Source: Onchocerca lupi
Taxonomy: Eukaryota > Nematoda > Chromadorea > Rhabditida > Onchocercidae
NCBI GenBank assembly: GCA_028564675.1
Contig: JAOVVO010000457.1
Span: forward strand, 1-64,000
Direction of reading: 5' to 3'
DNA length: 64,000 nucleotides
Below, piece after piece: positions 1-12,407 of this stretch. Position 1 is the stretch's first letter. The number at the start of each line of letters is the position of its first letter. Position numbers and translations under genes: made by a program. Under the pieces are notes generated by a model that saw only the letters and a program-made list of their open reading frames with translations, had not been told where the DNA came from and searched no databases.

Positions 1-477
1 CTTGAGTTAATGTAGGACGATTGTTGTCGTGATTATATAAGAAACACTTTATTTCAAACTTGGGTAATTAAACCTTATAATAATAATCACGAAATTATTG
101 TAGCGCGAATAATAAAAGTGAAAAAAAAAATGATTTGAAAAAATGAGAGCAAGGAAGAAGTTGTGATGAAGGAAGAAGTTGTTGTGAAGCAAGAAGTTGT
201 GATCAAGCAAGAAGGAATGAATGAATGAAATTTATCCCCTAGTTAAGGGGCGTAGATTATAGAATACGAAAAGTGAGTTACAGTTTTTTCATGAAAAAAC
301 ACATTAGCATACAGATGTACATAATTATGTATGTTAAATGATTATGAATTAGATAACAGATTCATCTCTCAATGTGGGAAACTGTTGAAATTTCTCATAA
401 TGAGATAAATCTTTTATCTAGATGTTTTAAAAAAAAAAAAAAAAAACAATTTTACCAGATGTTCAAAGTACAGATAT
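1..477. other. Repeat-rich flank, no gene
   Basis: No coding exon is supported here. Positions about 55-80 are the reverse complement of the sequence that closes the LTRs at 980-1000 and 2825-2850, so an old inverted LTR fragment probably lies at the window edge. Positions about 151-217 hold three to four imperfect 18-base units built on AAGGAAGAAGTTGTGATG. A run of about 18 A follows at 429-446. Confidence 0.5.
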
Positions 478-1031
478 TGTCAGAACAACTGAAGATCAAA
501 AATTGAATTCTTCCTTAAAATGCAAATAAGGAGTAACATTCCTCCAGATTAAACATTTTTTGATTTGTAACTTAATTTACATAAAACAGATAACCCACCG
601 GCATCTCGCTAACAAAGGGTTAGCGGCATCTCGCTAACAAAGGGTTAGCGGCATCTTGCTAACAGAGGGTTAGCGGCATCTCGCTAACAAAGGGTTAGCG
701 GCATCTCGCTACAAAGGGCAAGCGGCATTGTGCTAACAAAAGCCCAGATGCATTGTGCTAACAAAGGTGCATATATAAGCGTTTTCAACTCTTTCCTTTT
801 TTCATTTAAATTAATCCACACCAACAGGTCGCTACTTTTTTATCACGTTATTCCGATTTTTTATTATAATAGTAACTTCACCATAATTGTGCCATATTTT
901 ATGTTTGTAATATTCATGCCTTATATGCAATGGTTGTAAGCGTCGTGTTTTGTATTAACGAGTTTTTCATATAATAAAGGTTTAATTACCCAAGTTTGAG
1001 ATCACGCGCTTCAAATCAAGTTTTCCCGACA
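478..1031 (+). mobile_element. Solo LTR of a BEL/Pao-type element with 5-bp target duplication
   Basis: The block starts TGTCAGAACAACTGAAG and ends TTTTCCCGACA, so its ends form the inverted pair TGTC/GACA. The pentamer GATAT lies immediately before it (473-477) and immediately after it (1032-1036), as expected for a target-site duplication of a BEL/Pao-class element. A second copy with the same start and end lies at 2336-2879 next to a BEL/Pao integrase, which assigns the family. Because both GATAT copies hug this single LTR, it looks like a solo LTR left by LTR-LTR recombination rather than the 5' LTR of the neighbouring remnant. It contains a 25-bp minisatellite. Confidence 0.75.
599..768 (+). 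repeat. 25-bp minisatellite inside the LTR
   Basis: Five near-identical units of GGCATCTCGCTAACAAAGGG plus TTAGC run head to tail, followed by two diverged units with GCATTGTGCTAACAAA. The partner LTR at 2336-2879 has the same motif in looser form (2472-2620), so the array expanded after the two LTRs diverged. Confidence 0.85.
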
Positions 1032-1164
1032 GATATAGCAGGTGTTCAATATTTCAATTTGAAGGAATTTACATATTGGTAAAACCACTTTTATTGTATA
1101 GTTACCAAATAATAAAAGTGATTTTTTTTTTTTTTGTAGTTGTAATTTGAGATAGATTTTTCCG

Positions 1165-2364
1165 ATAGATAGTGGGTTGACGAAAAGATGGGTAGCTCTA
1201 TTCACGTGTTTCACAACCAGAGCGTTGCATTTGGAATTAGCAGAAAACCTATCCGCTGAATGCTTTTTACACATCTTTAGAAGATTCATTGCCCGACGAG
1301 GTTGTCCTGAGTCAGTCTCAAGTGACAACGCAAGTCAATTTCAACTAGTTTTCAAAACTATGAAGGAACAGGATATCAAGTTAACGAATTTCTTCGCGAA
1401 AAAAGGCACGGTCTGGAAAAATATAGTTCCAAGAGCTCTTTGGAGTAGAGGAGTTTATGAGAGAATCATTGGATTAACGAAAAGAGCTATGAAAAGAGCC
1501 ATCGGTAGGAATTAACTGTGGGAGAGAGAATTAATAGCTTTAATAACAGAAATAGAGAGAATACTCAATACTCGTCCACTAACTTACATAAATTTTAACG
1601 ATTACATATTTATACGGCCAATCGATTTCATCTCACCTAATGCCTCTTTAGTTACATCATTCGTCAATGATGATGACCAAGAGGAATTCATTCCTCATAA
1701 ACTAAATAACAAGGAAAAACTTATTAGATATTGGTCAAATACACTCAAAGTCTTGGATACATTCTGGGAAACATGGAAAAATGAATATTTAACCAGTCTC
1801 AAAGAAAGAACTCAAAGACAAAATCCATTTCCCAGGAATGTAGAAACCAGAATACCACGGAAAAAGAAATAGTACTAGTTGATGAACCCGATGTTCCTTG
1901 TGGAATGTGGAAATTAGCAAGGATCAAGGAAATAAAGAAAGGAAAGGACGGGAAGGTTAGAAATGCCACATGAAAGAATTCTCATTAGATCAATAAACTA
2001 TTTATGTCCGCTAGAAGTTGATGATGTTCCCAACTCAAGAAGCCAATCACCAGTGCTCGAGAAATCAACGCATGAAAACAAACAAGAAGAACCTATTGCG
2101 CGACGAACTAAAAGTGCCACAAAAAATCGCGTACCAGAAGCAACACCAGGTAAGCATATCGTGAAACCATCAAATCATAGAGAAGTCCTGGCTATCCCTA
2201 TGGAAACAATACGAACGTCTTCGCTGCATAAAGAGAATGAACCTATCTCAAAACAACGATCAAACGGACCAGAATCCCTAATTTATGTTCCCTACTTTCT
2301 TCCCGCTGAAGGAGTTCAACCTTTTCAATCGGGAATGTCAGAACAACTGAAGACCGGAAAGTGA
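1165..2364 (+). pseudogene. BEL/Pao retrotransposon integrase and C-terminal pol remnant
   Basis: The frame opening at 1177 translates to a BEL/Pao-type integrase core: it has the family's FTCFTTRALHLELAENLSAE block, then FIARRGCPESVSSDNASQF with the second catalytic Asp, and a WSRGVYERIIGLTKRAMK block. The reading stops at 1513-1515. Homology resumes in the same region (about 1516-1872) with an ERILNTRPLTY motif and the downstream domain, then with GMWKLARIKEIKKGKDGK (about 1900-1960), which is the usual C-terminal tail of these polyproteins. At least two stops or frameshifts interrupt it. Gag, protease, RT and RNase H are absent, so the element has lost most of its 5' part. The frame runs into the LTR start at 2336. 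Confidence 0.85.
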
Positions 2365-2879
2365 TTTTTTCCCTGTAATGCAAATGAGCAGTGACATTTC
2401 TGCAAGCTGCACTCATTTTTTTTTTTTTTGATTTCGCAATCTAATTTGCATTAAGATTTTAAAAAAACCTAACTGCATTGCGCTAACAAAGGACCAGGTA
2501 CCAATAGAGGCTGTCAGCATTTCTCCGACAAAAAACCAGCTACTAACAAAAGCTGTCAGCATTTCTCCGAAAAATCCAAACGCTAACAAAAGCTAACTGT
2601 ATTGCGTTAACAAAGGCGCATTTGGATACATTATCAATCCTTCCCTTTTTTTTTACCATTTTCAAAACGATTCATGCCATTCCTCACTACCCTTCTTATT
2701 ATATAGTAATTTCACCACTAATTTTACTATGTTTTATTGATATGATATTTGTAATTTTCATGTTTTATTGATGCAATATTTGTAATCGTCGTGTTTTGTA
2801 TTATCAGGTTTTCTATTGATAAATGGTTTAATTACCCAAGTTTGAGATTCTACACGACACGAGACAAAGTTTCCCGACA
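2336..2879 (+). mobile_element. 3' LTR of the decayed BEL/Pao element
   Basis: It starts with the same TGTCAGAACAACTGAAG and ends TTTCCCGACA, 544 bases against 554 in the copy at 478. Both share the segment GGTTTAATTACCCAAGTTTGAG near the 3' end. It directly follows the integrase remnant in the same orientation, so it is read as that element's 3' LTR. Flanking pentamers do not match, as expected if the 5' part has been lost. Confidence 0.75.
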
Positions 2880-2884
2880 ACAGC

Positions 2885-3125
2885 AATAATATTACCAACA
2901 ATAATTAATTCTTGAATTTAAAATATCCAAATCATTATGAGCGTATTTTTACCATTACCAACAATAATTAATTCTTAAATTTCAAATTTTCAAATCATTA
3001 CTAGCGTAATTTCACCATACTGTATCCATCGATTACTGATTTTCAAAACCAAAATTTCAAATATTCAAATCATTATGAGCGTAATTTTACCATACCGTAT
3101 CCATCGATTACTGATTTTCAAGACC
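2885..3125. repeat. Three imperfect tandem units, about 65-80 bp
   Basis: The phrase CAAATCATTA(T/C)(G/T)AGCGTA occurs three times (near 2930, 2991 and 3068), each followed by TTT(C/T)ACCAT. The last two units also share CGTATCCATCGATTACTGAT-like sequence. It is non-coding and A/T-rich. Confidence 0.7.
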
Positions 3126-3584
3126 CATCATCATTCAGGAGCTATAAAGTACATTATTCGTTACGTAATGTTACAATGCCGTACTGCCACGTTTAAATTC
3201 GAAATATCTTTCTTTTATTTTTTTAGCCTTTACTTTTATGAAATCCGAATTTCTTCTACTTTTTCAATTTTTTTCCGCTTTTTATTTCTTTTATTTTTTT
3301 AGCTTTTAATTTTATGGAGTCCGATTTCCTTCTATTTTTTCTTAGCTTTTTGTTTATTAATTATATGCTTTTCTGTTGTATATTATTTTTTAATTATTAA
3401 TTATATCAACTGTGGGAAGAAGGAGAATGAGAGAAAAAAGGGATGGAGAGTTTTAATTGTTAATTATATTAACCGTTATTAGAGAAGTGGGGGAAAAAGG
3501 AGGTTGCGGAAGAAGGAACATGAGAGAAAAAAAGGAGAGAGATGCGCGGAAAAAGGAGGATGAGAGAAAAAAGGAATAAACTCC

Positions 3585-3793
3585 GTAATAAACTCTGTCA
3601 GTAAACTCCGCCTCCTCACTTATTTTCAGTTGTCACGTAGGTGAAACGTGAAAAAACGTAACCATATTTACACATAAAGAAGGTCGGTTGGAGTACAAGG
3701 TTGTGTCAAAATTTGAAAAAAACCGGTTGAGAATTTACCGGAAATCGGCCGTAGGTTACAGATAGCATTTACATTTTTATTAATAAGAAAGAA
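3585..3793 (-). mobile_element. Helitron-like head repeat, copy 1
   Basis: Read on the minus strand it begins TCTTTCTTATTAATAAAAAT, followed by a block containing TTTTTTTCAAATTTTGACAC and CAACCTTGTACTCCAACCGA. It then contains CACGTTTCACCTACGTGACA and a GGCGGAGTTTA segment. The same order of blocks recurs at 4020, 12408, 17370 and 26335. Helitron 5' ends typically start TC plus a TATAAATAAAAAT-like stretch followed by such a conserved region. The link to Helitrons is supported by the helicase remnant downstream of the copy at 17370-17695. Confidence 0.6.
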
Positions 3794-3794
3794 G

Positions 3795-3990
3795 ATATGA
3801 TTATTTAGCATTCTTTATTATTATTCATTATTATTTGTTATTATTTATTATTTATGTTATAATTTATCACTGTTCATTATTCTTTATTATTATTGTATTA
3901 TAATTATAATTATTATTATTTATTATTAATATTTATATTATTACTATTAATTTTTGTTTTTATTATTGATTAATTTCTATAATTATTGCT
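3795..3990. repeat. ATT/TAT simple-sequence tract
   Basis: About 190 bases are almost entirely ATT/ATTATT permutations with small interruptions. The tract lies between the two Helitron-like copies and no gene signal is seen. Confidence 0.8.
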
Positions 3991-4019
3991 AATCGTGTCT
4001 TTCACTCAAGGGAGAGAGA

Positions 4020-4287
4020 GATAGGTTGAAGGAAAAAGGAGAATGACGGAAAAAAGGTGAGCGGAGCCAATAAACTCCGCCTCTTCACCTATTTTTAGTT
4101 GTCACGGACGTGACTTCACGTGTGACCAGATTTACGTGTGACCAGATTTAAGTGACCAGATTTACTCATAAAGGAAGTCGGTTGGAGTACAAGGTTGTGT
4201 TAAAATTTGAAAACAATCGGTGGAGAACTTCCCGTAGATCCATGATTAGTAACAGGTAGTATTTACATTTTTATTTGTATGATAGAC
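4020..4287 (-). mobile_element. Helitron-like head repeat, copy 2
   Basis: Read on the minus strand it carries ATACAAATAAAAATGTAAAT, then CCACCGATTGTTTTCAAATT, CAACCTTGTACTCCAACCGA, a short GTAAATCTGGTCACAC duplication and GGCGGAGTTTATTGGCTCCG. It is in the same orientation as copy 1, and the purine-rich stretches flanking both (about 3415-3580 and 4010-4060) are related, so the pair may come from one tandem insertion. Confidence 0.6.
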
Positions 4288-4988
4288 TACAAATCTCATA
4301 ATTAAAGAGTCAAAATTCATGAAGTCTTCTCTGTTGTGGATGAGCCGGTCATCGACAAACCTATATTATGTGACGGTCCACGGCATTTTGCAGTATTTTC
4401 TGTGCCGGGTGCGCTCATATTTTGTGTCGAATCAGTTCTTTGCTTTTTCCTTCAGAATTTAAATATTAATTTTGTTTTTTTAATTTTTGAAAAAAGTTTT
4501 TTCTCCTGATTTTGTCTATGATGCAGCATGGATTCAAAATTATGAGATCGACTATTTCATCATTTTTTGAAGAAACTCTTCAGTAAATCCGAAAGTATTC
4601 ACATTAAATTTGGATGATAATCTCACTCTTTTGCTATTGTTCATAAAAAATTTTATACTTGCTGAGGGTTGATTTTTGTCCATTTGATGACAAATTACTG
4701 AGTTCCGCGTTGCTTATCACCTCTTTTATGTATGTATCTTTCGCTTCGCTTACTTCACGACGATATTCATCCATTTCTATTATTTGCAGTGCTGCCAGTA
4801 TTGCTCGAACTGTGATCTGATTTTGAATTGGTATGAATTTTAGAATTCGATAAAATCTTCAAGAAATTCCGATAGGAAATGATCCCATCAATAAATTATT
4901 CTCAAATAATAAACCCAAAGTAAGTTTACTTCTGGTCTTCCTGCCAATTTAGTTCCATTTTTTGATTCCCATTTTTATTATCTTATAA

Positions 4989-5215
4989 TTACATGAAATG
5001 AATTAAAAGAACCTTAATATAATGGAATGGTGGTACCACGTAAACTGTTCTAAGCGGTACGAAATACGAATTATTTAGATTCACAGAGGTACCCTTATCG
5101 AGACACAACAAATAGATTTGCTCGATAAGTTCGACACCCAATTCAAATGGAGTGGCAGCAATGCGAACACCTTTCGTATCCTCATAAAATGCTTCACCTG
5201 CTAGCATTACTGTTA
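4989..5215 (-). CDS. Probable C-terminal exon of CNNM (cyclic-nucleotide-binding-homology fragment)
   Basis: An open exon begins after a CAG acceptor at 5217-5216 (minus) and ends at a stop at 4989. Its product starts VTVMLAGEAFYEDTKG and ends with SYFVPLRTVYVVPPFHYIKV. The pattern V-x-V, then a xPFEL-G step, then FVP-x-x-TV-x-V...YIK resembles the end of the CNBH domain at the C terminus of CNNM proteins. It lies in the same orientation 460 bases downstream of the last certain CNNM exon. The connecting exon is not identified: one donor inside the 5678-5920 exon (after codon GCT, GTTTGA) is phase-compatible but weak. It may instead be chance. Confidence 0.4.
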
Positions 5216-5677
5216 CTGATCTAGATAAATTTTATATAATTATCTTTTATTTCCGGCACAATGTTTAATTAAAGAATTATAAGACTTCTTATGTGCACTA
5301 TGCATGTATTTGATATTACAAACATTGTAAGTATGCTATGCTGCAGCTTGCACTATTATCCATTGCGAAAAAAGAAAGTACAGATTTTACGTCCACTATG
5401 CAAGAATCTGAAAGGAGGGATTAATCTGAAAGGAGAGATTAATCTGATTAATTTTTTTACGGATTAATTTGTGATTATAATTTACTTGGATGGATGTCCT
5501 TGCTTATAAACGGAAAATTTCTTCGTTCTACCGAATGAACTATGAATTTGACATAAATTGAAAAGTCGACGCATTGTATGAATGTTAAATGATAATTCCT
5601 GAGAAATAATTCTTTTGATAATACTTTAAGTTCTTTAGTGTATCATTGCTGTTGTTCAAATTTATTAAAATTTCGTT

Positions 5678-8600
5678 TCAATTTAGAAAATTAAGATTTT
5701 TTGGAATTATTTCAAAGTGATTTATAAAGATTTCTCCTACTTTCAAACCAGCGTAATTTTCCAGTGTTTCCTGGATACGATAAATTTCCTGTAGCGGCGC
5801 CAGTGGATTCGGTTCTGATCGTAACCAGTCGAAAGTTTCATGGTCCCGATGTAATCCAATTCTTCGATTTGTCCATTGGAATAATTCGTCATGCAAAATA
5901 GATTTAGATTTAATAGGATACTGTCTGGTCTGATTGTTACTATTAGAAAATATGTGATCAGAAGATTGAGTAAGAAACTGGAAGTCTCATAAGTTCCAAT
6001 TTATTTCAAATTCATAAAATTCAATTGAATTTTTGAGAAACTTACTTTCATTTCTCCAAATATTTCTTCAATTATGTCATCGAGTGTTATCAAGCCAACA
6101 AGACTATAGCTTTTACTGTCATATTTTACTACCATTGCTAAGTGTGATATATAACCTAAAGAAGATGATTAATGATGAAAAATACACTGAGAAATTCAAA
6201 TATGCAGAAACTTGGAAAGATACATAATGAAATCGATTAATTGGTTTGATGATGGCTTATTCTTTACGAAATGGAACAAACTGTTTTGATAATTGTCCAG
6301 TGAATTAAAAGAGTTCACGGTATAATCCATCAAGCTTTGCAAAATTCTTGAGAACATGGGGATTGGTGCTATTATAAAAAACAAGCCTTTTTTATAATAA
6401 TAAATCACGTATGTTTAAAAGGCAACCTTTTGGTTCGGATGCAAAATTCTGTCCTTCCATTTCGTGCATTAAAGGTTTTACTTGCATCTCTTCGCACACG
6501 AAACGGACCTAGACATTTCAGTTGTAACTTTTTTTTTGACATTTTTGTTATTACTTATTAAATTAATCATTAAACGCATTTAATGTTTCGCTCCAAATTA
6601 TTAAAATAACAAGGACCAGTTTGCACTAATGAATTTATGGCAGTCGAAAAATTTATATATTTGTTTACGAAGACGCAAGCAATTTTCATTGCTCTAATAT
6701 TTTATCAATATTTCCACTAATTTAAATATTAAGTTTTCAAAATATTAGAGGATAAACAATAAATTATCTTAGTAATCAATAAGTTATTTGAAAAGATATA
6801 GCCTTCTCTATCGAATAAATTATGATTGTGTAAAATTTTTTCATTTATAATTTCCTGGCCGAGGTATGAATTAAATAACCTGTTTTAAATAATGTAATTT
6901 CTTGAGTATATCGATGACAACAATGCCTTTATTGAAATCAGTAGTGATGAGGTCTTTGACATTTAGTACTGCAATGACTTTACTTCTTTTTGAACCTTCA
7001 TAAATTGGTATACGGCTATAGCCTTTTTCTACGATCGAAAGAATCAGCTGGAAAGTTGCTAAATCAATTTAAATTCTACTTGATTATTTGAAAATTATTA
7101 ATTGGATTTAAATTCCTATCCTCGTGTTCCGGGTCACAATATATGAAAATAATACAAAAAGTTAAAAACTAGATCTATACTGGGACTATGTTCTCTCCAA
7201 TTTCTGTTCTCAATTTTTGCTCTTTTTCTGTTAAAACTATTGAAAAAATCTTGCATTCCATCAAAAAATTCCATTGAAACAATGTTCATAGAAATCATTA
7301 TAAGCAGTCAGACAATCTTATATTTATAAGTATTAATTGATCAAGAAATAGAAATAAGAGAGAAAATTTATTTTTCTCATTGTACTATATAAAATTCAAT
7401 TTTAGATTTCAGATAATCCATTTTTGAGATTTCTTTATAAAGCTCAGCTAAGGATTTTTTAAAGCTTTTTTATTTCGGAATTAAAAGAATTGTTTATGAG
7501 CAGTGATTGAGACTTACAAATAATGAATTAAGAATGATAAGATGTTAAAATCACGATTTTTCCGTGTTTGACTTTTTTTTTGCTTTTTTTCTTTTTAGAT
7601 TTAAATCATTAATAACAACAAAATGCATTTTGCTAAATGTCTGAAAATCTTTGATATTGCAGTAAAAAAGATACCTTATTATCAAGAGCATCTGTTGTTG
7701 ATAGAAGAAACGCCTCATTAATTTTCGTCATTACATTACCAACTCGAATTCGTGGTAGATTAATCGCATTCTTCAGAATCTCTGCAGTATTTGTATAGCA
7801 TTTGTTCATCAGAAATAATTGGATAAAAAAAATACAGAATTAAAAAATAGTTCAAAATGCATACCGGAGAAAACTGCAGAACTTGTTCTTGCCGATTCCA
7901 GAATTAAAAATTCTATTTTACTTCTATCATATACTTCACATCCTATGAATTAAAAAAGTTTTTCCAATTATCGGATTTTGGAATGGAGTTTTGAGAATGA
8001 GATTATGCACTTTTAATGATTTCTAAATTATCGTTGTAGTTCTTCAATTAACAGATACATATTCTAGACTTGATTTTATAGAATTTTAGCATGAATTATC
8101 GAATTAAATCAGATTCGAAATTTAATAACCTTGAGACCCAAGGACTGCATCCAAAATCTTAGAAATTGGCCAGGTAACAGGTGACAAAATAATCATTGCA
8201 AACCAAGTGATATAACGTGTTTTGCTGGCAATTTGCAAGCCTCTTCGGTTACATATTGCCTAAATTATTGTGATAGTAATGTGTAATGGTAGTGAGACAA
8301 ATTTGATCGTTCACTCCATTATTTTTTTTGTTAATATATAATTATAAATCATGATAACAATTCTATTTTTCAGCACAAATAAGCATTTTTGACAACAGTA
8401 GCACTATGCTTTTTTTTTTTTGAAAAATTCTGAAAATTATAAAGGTTAATCAATGAAATTTAAAGATGTTTCTTCCATATTACCAAGGGAAATAATTCGC
8501 CAAAAATAACGATAATGATACATGTTACAAGTGTTAATGGAAGAAACGGTAAGCTGCCATCATTAATCTAAAATATAGTAGATAAGAATGTTGAGAAATT

Positions 8601-10662
8601 GAAAACATGAAGTGAAGAAAAAAGGAATTTTAATAATTTTAGGTGAAAAATGAAAAAAGAGATAATTTCAATCTTCTCTATGTTTCATTTGATGTTATAA
8701 TATTTCAAATCATTTTAAATGATTCAAAAATTCCTTTATTTCGAGATAACTTAGTTTTGTTTTCTGAATAAAATATAAAACACAATGTACTGATCAACTT
8801 ACGTATTGAAGGAAGCTTTCGAGAAGCAGTGATAATCCACAATTAATGATAGCATTGGCTATTGCAAATGTACAAATGAGCCAATTGAGATGTTTGCGTA
8901 CCGGTATGATATTTTTTGCTAAACGGCTTTTCTGAAAATTTAAGTTAAAAGTCAAAAAATGATGGTACATCGTGCTTTTCATTATGAACTATTCAATCTG
9001 ACTTTACGCTTTTTGAATGAAATGGTTTAGAATGTTTTCGATGATATCCAATTGATTTCAAAAACATACGTATGCATCGCCCATATGAGTAATAATATTT
9101 AATTCGCTAATTGCGACTGATGTGAACGACAAATTAAGACCCGAGAAAAGAGCACTCATTGTTATCATTAATAGGATGATAAGAATCATTGAGTACAATT
9201 GTAAAGGTATCCAATGCGGACTACGAGATGCCAGCAGTTCTACACGTATCTGAAGAGAAACTGATAACATTCCTGAAATGAATATGACATTCTTTAAATT
9301 CTCTTATATGCGCCTTCCATACTGAACCAGCAATATTAATTGTGTTTTTTTAAAGTGAAAGTTCAATCAGTGCTTTTGTTTTCTAAATTATTCGAAGAGA
9401 ATATATTTTACGATTATTCAGAAAATTTAAAAAGACTGGTGAAAACTTTTAAATTAAAATAAATCAACTATTGATACAATGCCAGATAAAGAATATTAGA
9501 AAAATCTTTAAAAAAAATGAAATATTTTGCTCAAAGAAATAAACCGTTGTACTCACAATCTTTCGCATTTAACAAAACGGATATTGTTATTTTTTTTTTT
9601 TTTTTTTTATTAAATAATCAGTAATATATGTTTTTTCACTTAGGTTTTGTTTCTCAAAATCTTGATTAAATCATTCAATATTCAGATCAGATGTAATATT
9701 CAAACTGAAGAATAAATGAATTTTTATATTATGTCGTAATTTTTTGTCATATTGAAAAATCAGATATTCGAATATTTGATTAAATAGAGATATACGAACA
9801 TTGCCTGTAATCGCTTTGTGGAAGTACAATGGCTTAACACACAATAAATAAAAATGATCATCTTCAGGAATACCATTTTTCAATTCTACTATCAATGCAT
9901 TTTTGTAGGAAAATTTATCAATCACATTCATATAATAAATAGCTTTTTTCATGCGAAATGAATCCTGAATTATCGATTGAATAATTAGTATTTGCGTAAA
10001 TTGCAAGAAGTTTTATTTTTCAATCAATTAAATAAAAGCCAATTAAAGATATTATAACTTTATAGCATTGATTTTGTGAGAATTTAAACTGAATTCGATA
10101 CCGCACAGTGATCAGCATCGGTTAACCAAATTGAATCATATTTGCTGGGCCATAAATTTGTTCCAAATAATGTTATTATGAATCTTGCGTTTGGTTTTAC
10201 TGTTTCGATATCATATACTGATCCACGCCTTATTCCTACTACTTTTCCAATCACTGGTAAGTCCCTGTTTTAATTAATTACTAGCCTGAATCTAAGAATA
10301 TTACATGCAATATTTGATTGGCATATAGTTGAAGAATTTATTTGAATAACACAAATCATTCTCTCAATTTTATGGCCTTCGACTGAATTATTATTGTTAA
10401 AGAGTAAAAAATCCTTCTAAACATATGCTATAGCATATGCCTAAGTACATACTACAGTGTCTTTAAATGATATAAAATTAACAGCATAAATTAAAACCAA
10501 AGAACAGTTGGCAATCAATTAGAAATTAAAACCAATTATTAATTAACATCACCGATGAAAACAGAAGGAAAAAAGATTTTTCAATAAATGGTCTTCAACA
10601 AATTCATACATAAATATGAATATGAGTGAGATAAATACAAAATATAATTTTATTGCGACCAT
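5678..10662 (-). CDS. CNNM: CNNM/ancient conserved domain magnesium transporter
   Basis: CNNM proteins are membrane proteins linked to Mg2+ efflux. Exons on the minus strand, all phase-consistent: 10662-10553, 10264-10102, 9964-9796, 9272-9070, 8931-8803, 8567-8484, 8259-8130, 7942-7865, 7781-7675, 7047-6880, 6508-6427, 6155-6046, 5920-5678 (about 591 aa). Residues 1-20 look like a signal peptide. An extracytosolic domain follows to about 150, then the DUF21 membrane domain (about 150-330) with FSGLNLSFTSV, a GELFPLAICNRRGLQIASKT block and NIIPVRKHLNW. The CBS pair (about 355-510) contains EKGYSRIPIYEGSKRSKVIA and GLITLDDIIEEIFGE. After this the protein diverges, and the usual CNBH domain is missing unless the exon at 4989-5215 is joined. 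The first exon is the least certain; it was chosen for its signal peptide and matching phase. Confidence 0.9.
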
Positions 10663-12407
10663 TCCCAAGCAATAACCATTTGAACAATAGTTTGTGCTTG
10701 AAATGGGATTCATTTATTGGACCATTTTTTGGATACTTTTTTAACCTAAAAAATACAATAAGTTGAAATTCGAGAAAAAATAGCGATTTTCAATTCTAAT
10801 CTAAAAGAAATAGATTACCATAATGTTCATAATCAGCAGCAAAGTTATGTAATGTTCAACTGCTCGAATTTAGCAGAAATTTTAGCATTTTGAAGAAATA
10901 AAGAAGAAATTATTAATATTTCTTTTTTCAACGATCTTACGAAAATGTAGTCAATCTAAAAAAATTTTAGTGAGATTATAATGAAGTTTTGTAGGCATTT
11001 TTAATATGCAATGATTTGAGAAAGGAAAAAAATTATAATGAAAATTATTATAAACTATCAGTATCAGTGATAGATGGAAGATTTGTATAAAAGTTTCTGT
11101 GAGGAAATGAAAGAAAGAGATAAGACTGAAAGTTGAAAAAATGAAGCAATCATCAAAATCTAATATGACATGAGAAAAACATCTTTGCAATGCAGTAGTT
11201 ACAATAGATGAGCCAAATCATTATTTCTTACGCGATATTTATGTGGCCATTAGAGTCACATATAGAATATAACTTATCAGAAAAGATAACTTTTTATAAA
11301 AAATATAACTTTTTAGATGCCTGTTTATCTGCCTTTTTTCAAATCTTTACTTGCACTGATATAAGTTGTTCTATCATCTTTCTACTATTCCACCAACCAG
11401 AATCCTCTTCTTGAAATAATTTCAATTACTAAAATATAGTCATAATTTTAACATATAATTGAAAAGCTTGCATCATTCACGATTGTTAGTTTGATGCAGT
11501 CCTCAAACAGAAGAAAGCTAGATATGATTATATTTTCGGTGGTTCACTATGATAATAATATAGTAGGATAAGCAATCAATTCATGCCATCATTTGCTAAT
11601 TTCTGCATATTTTAAGCATAATATCATCTTAATTCCAACTACAAATGCATTCGGAATTTAAAATTTAAAAATAAATAATTATCATGTCAACTCGAGTGCA
11701 TGTTTTTTTATTCACGGCGATACACAACGATTTCCGTATCGATCAGTAGAGTAATCATTGCATGATTTTCCGAAAACTATTATGCAACCTTCCTTTAATT
11801 TCTCTTTAATTTCATATACATATCTACGTATGCATTAGAATCCTTATCAATTGAATTAGTTGCTCAACAATCCAGTTACCATTATTTTCAACAATGATTA
11901 TTGCAATGGCTATCAATTTCGGTAAGTTTCAGTTTTTTTACTGTCTTATTAGTACTCATCATAATTGCTATAACGTTAATGGAAATTATGCGCAATTATT
12001 AAGACATAAATTTATGACAATTTATTCACAGGATGATTTCATATACTGACGAAAAGAAAAACACGAATATTGAAAAGGCATCAGGGCAACAAAACAAAGA
12101 AATGACGTAGATAAATTTTCTTACCGCACAAATATACAGCAGAATGTCCGATACATTTTATTTGACTACCATATCTTGGGAGGTTATATCTCAAGAGACC
12201 CAACATAATCATATTGAATCCAGTATGATTATATTGGACCCATATAATATTGCTCCAATAATTTAAACTTCGCAAGAAGTCAAACATATGTTCTGTCTAA
12301 CAACAAGACCAGTTCAGTAACAAAATAATTTTAAAAAATATTTTTTCACGATAAGGTTCTAAAATCGTGAACCAAAATTTTTTTTTTTTGGTTAGTTGTT
12401 ACCTATA
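10663..12407. other. Intergenic, no gene supported
   Basis: AT-rich sequence upstream of the minus-strand CNNM start. A short minus-strand frame ending at a good GTAAGA donor near 12125 was examined, but its phase does not fit the first CNNM exons and it has no recognisable product. Nothing else was supported. Confidence 0.5.

Noticed and set aside
151..217. 18-bp repeat read as a coding repeat (KEEVV(M/V)K...)
   Set aside because: No start or splice context supports translation; it is best described as a short tandem repeat.
730..939. 69-codon plus-strand frame
   Set aside because: It lies wholly inside the solo LTR, starts in the minisatellite and has an AT-driven hydrophobic composition without a matching frame in the second LTR.
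10951..11190. 79-codon minus-strand frame upstream of CNNM
   Set aside because: Low-complexity Phe/Ile/Leu-rich translation typical of T-rich DNA; it does not fit the phase of the first CNNM exons.
11895..11930. Possible plus-strand first exon (ATGATTATTGCAATGGC... then GTAAGT)
   Set aside because: The next plausible acceptor (12030) leads to an immediate stop and no further exon was found.
12081..12287. Minus-strand frame ending at a good GTAAGA donor, considered as a CNNM first exon
   Set aside because: It leaves one base while the exon at 10264 needs two, and the signal-peptide exon at 10662-10553 fits instead.
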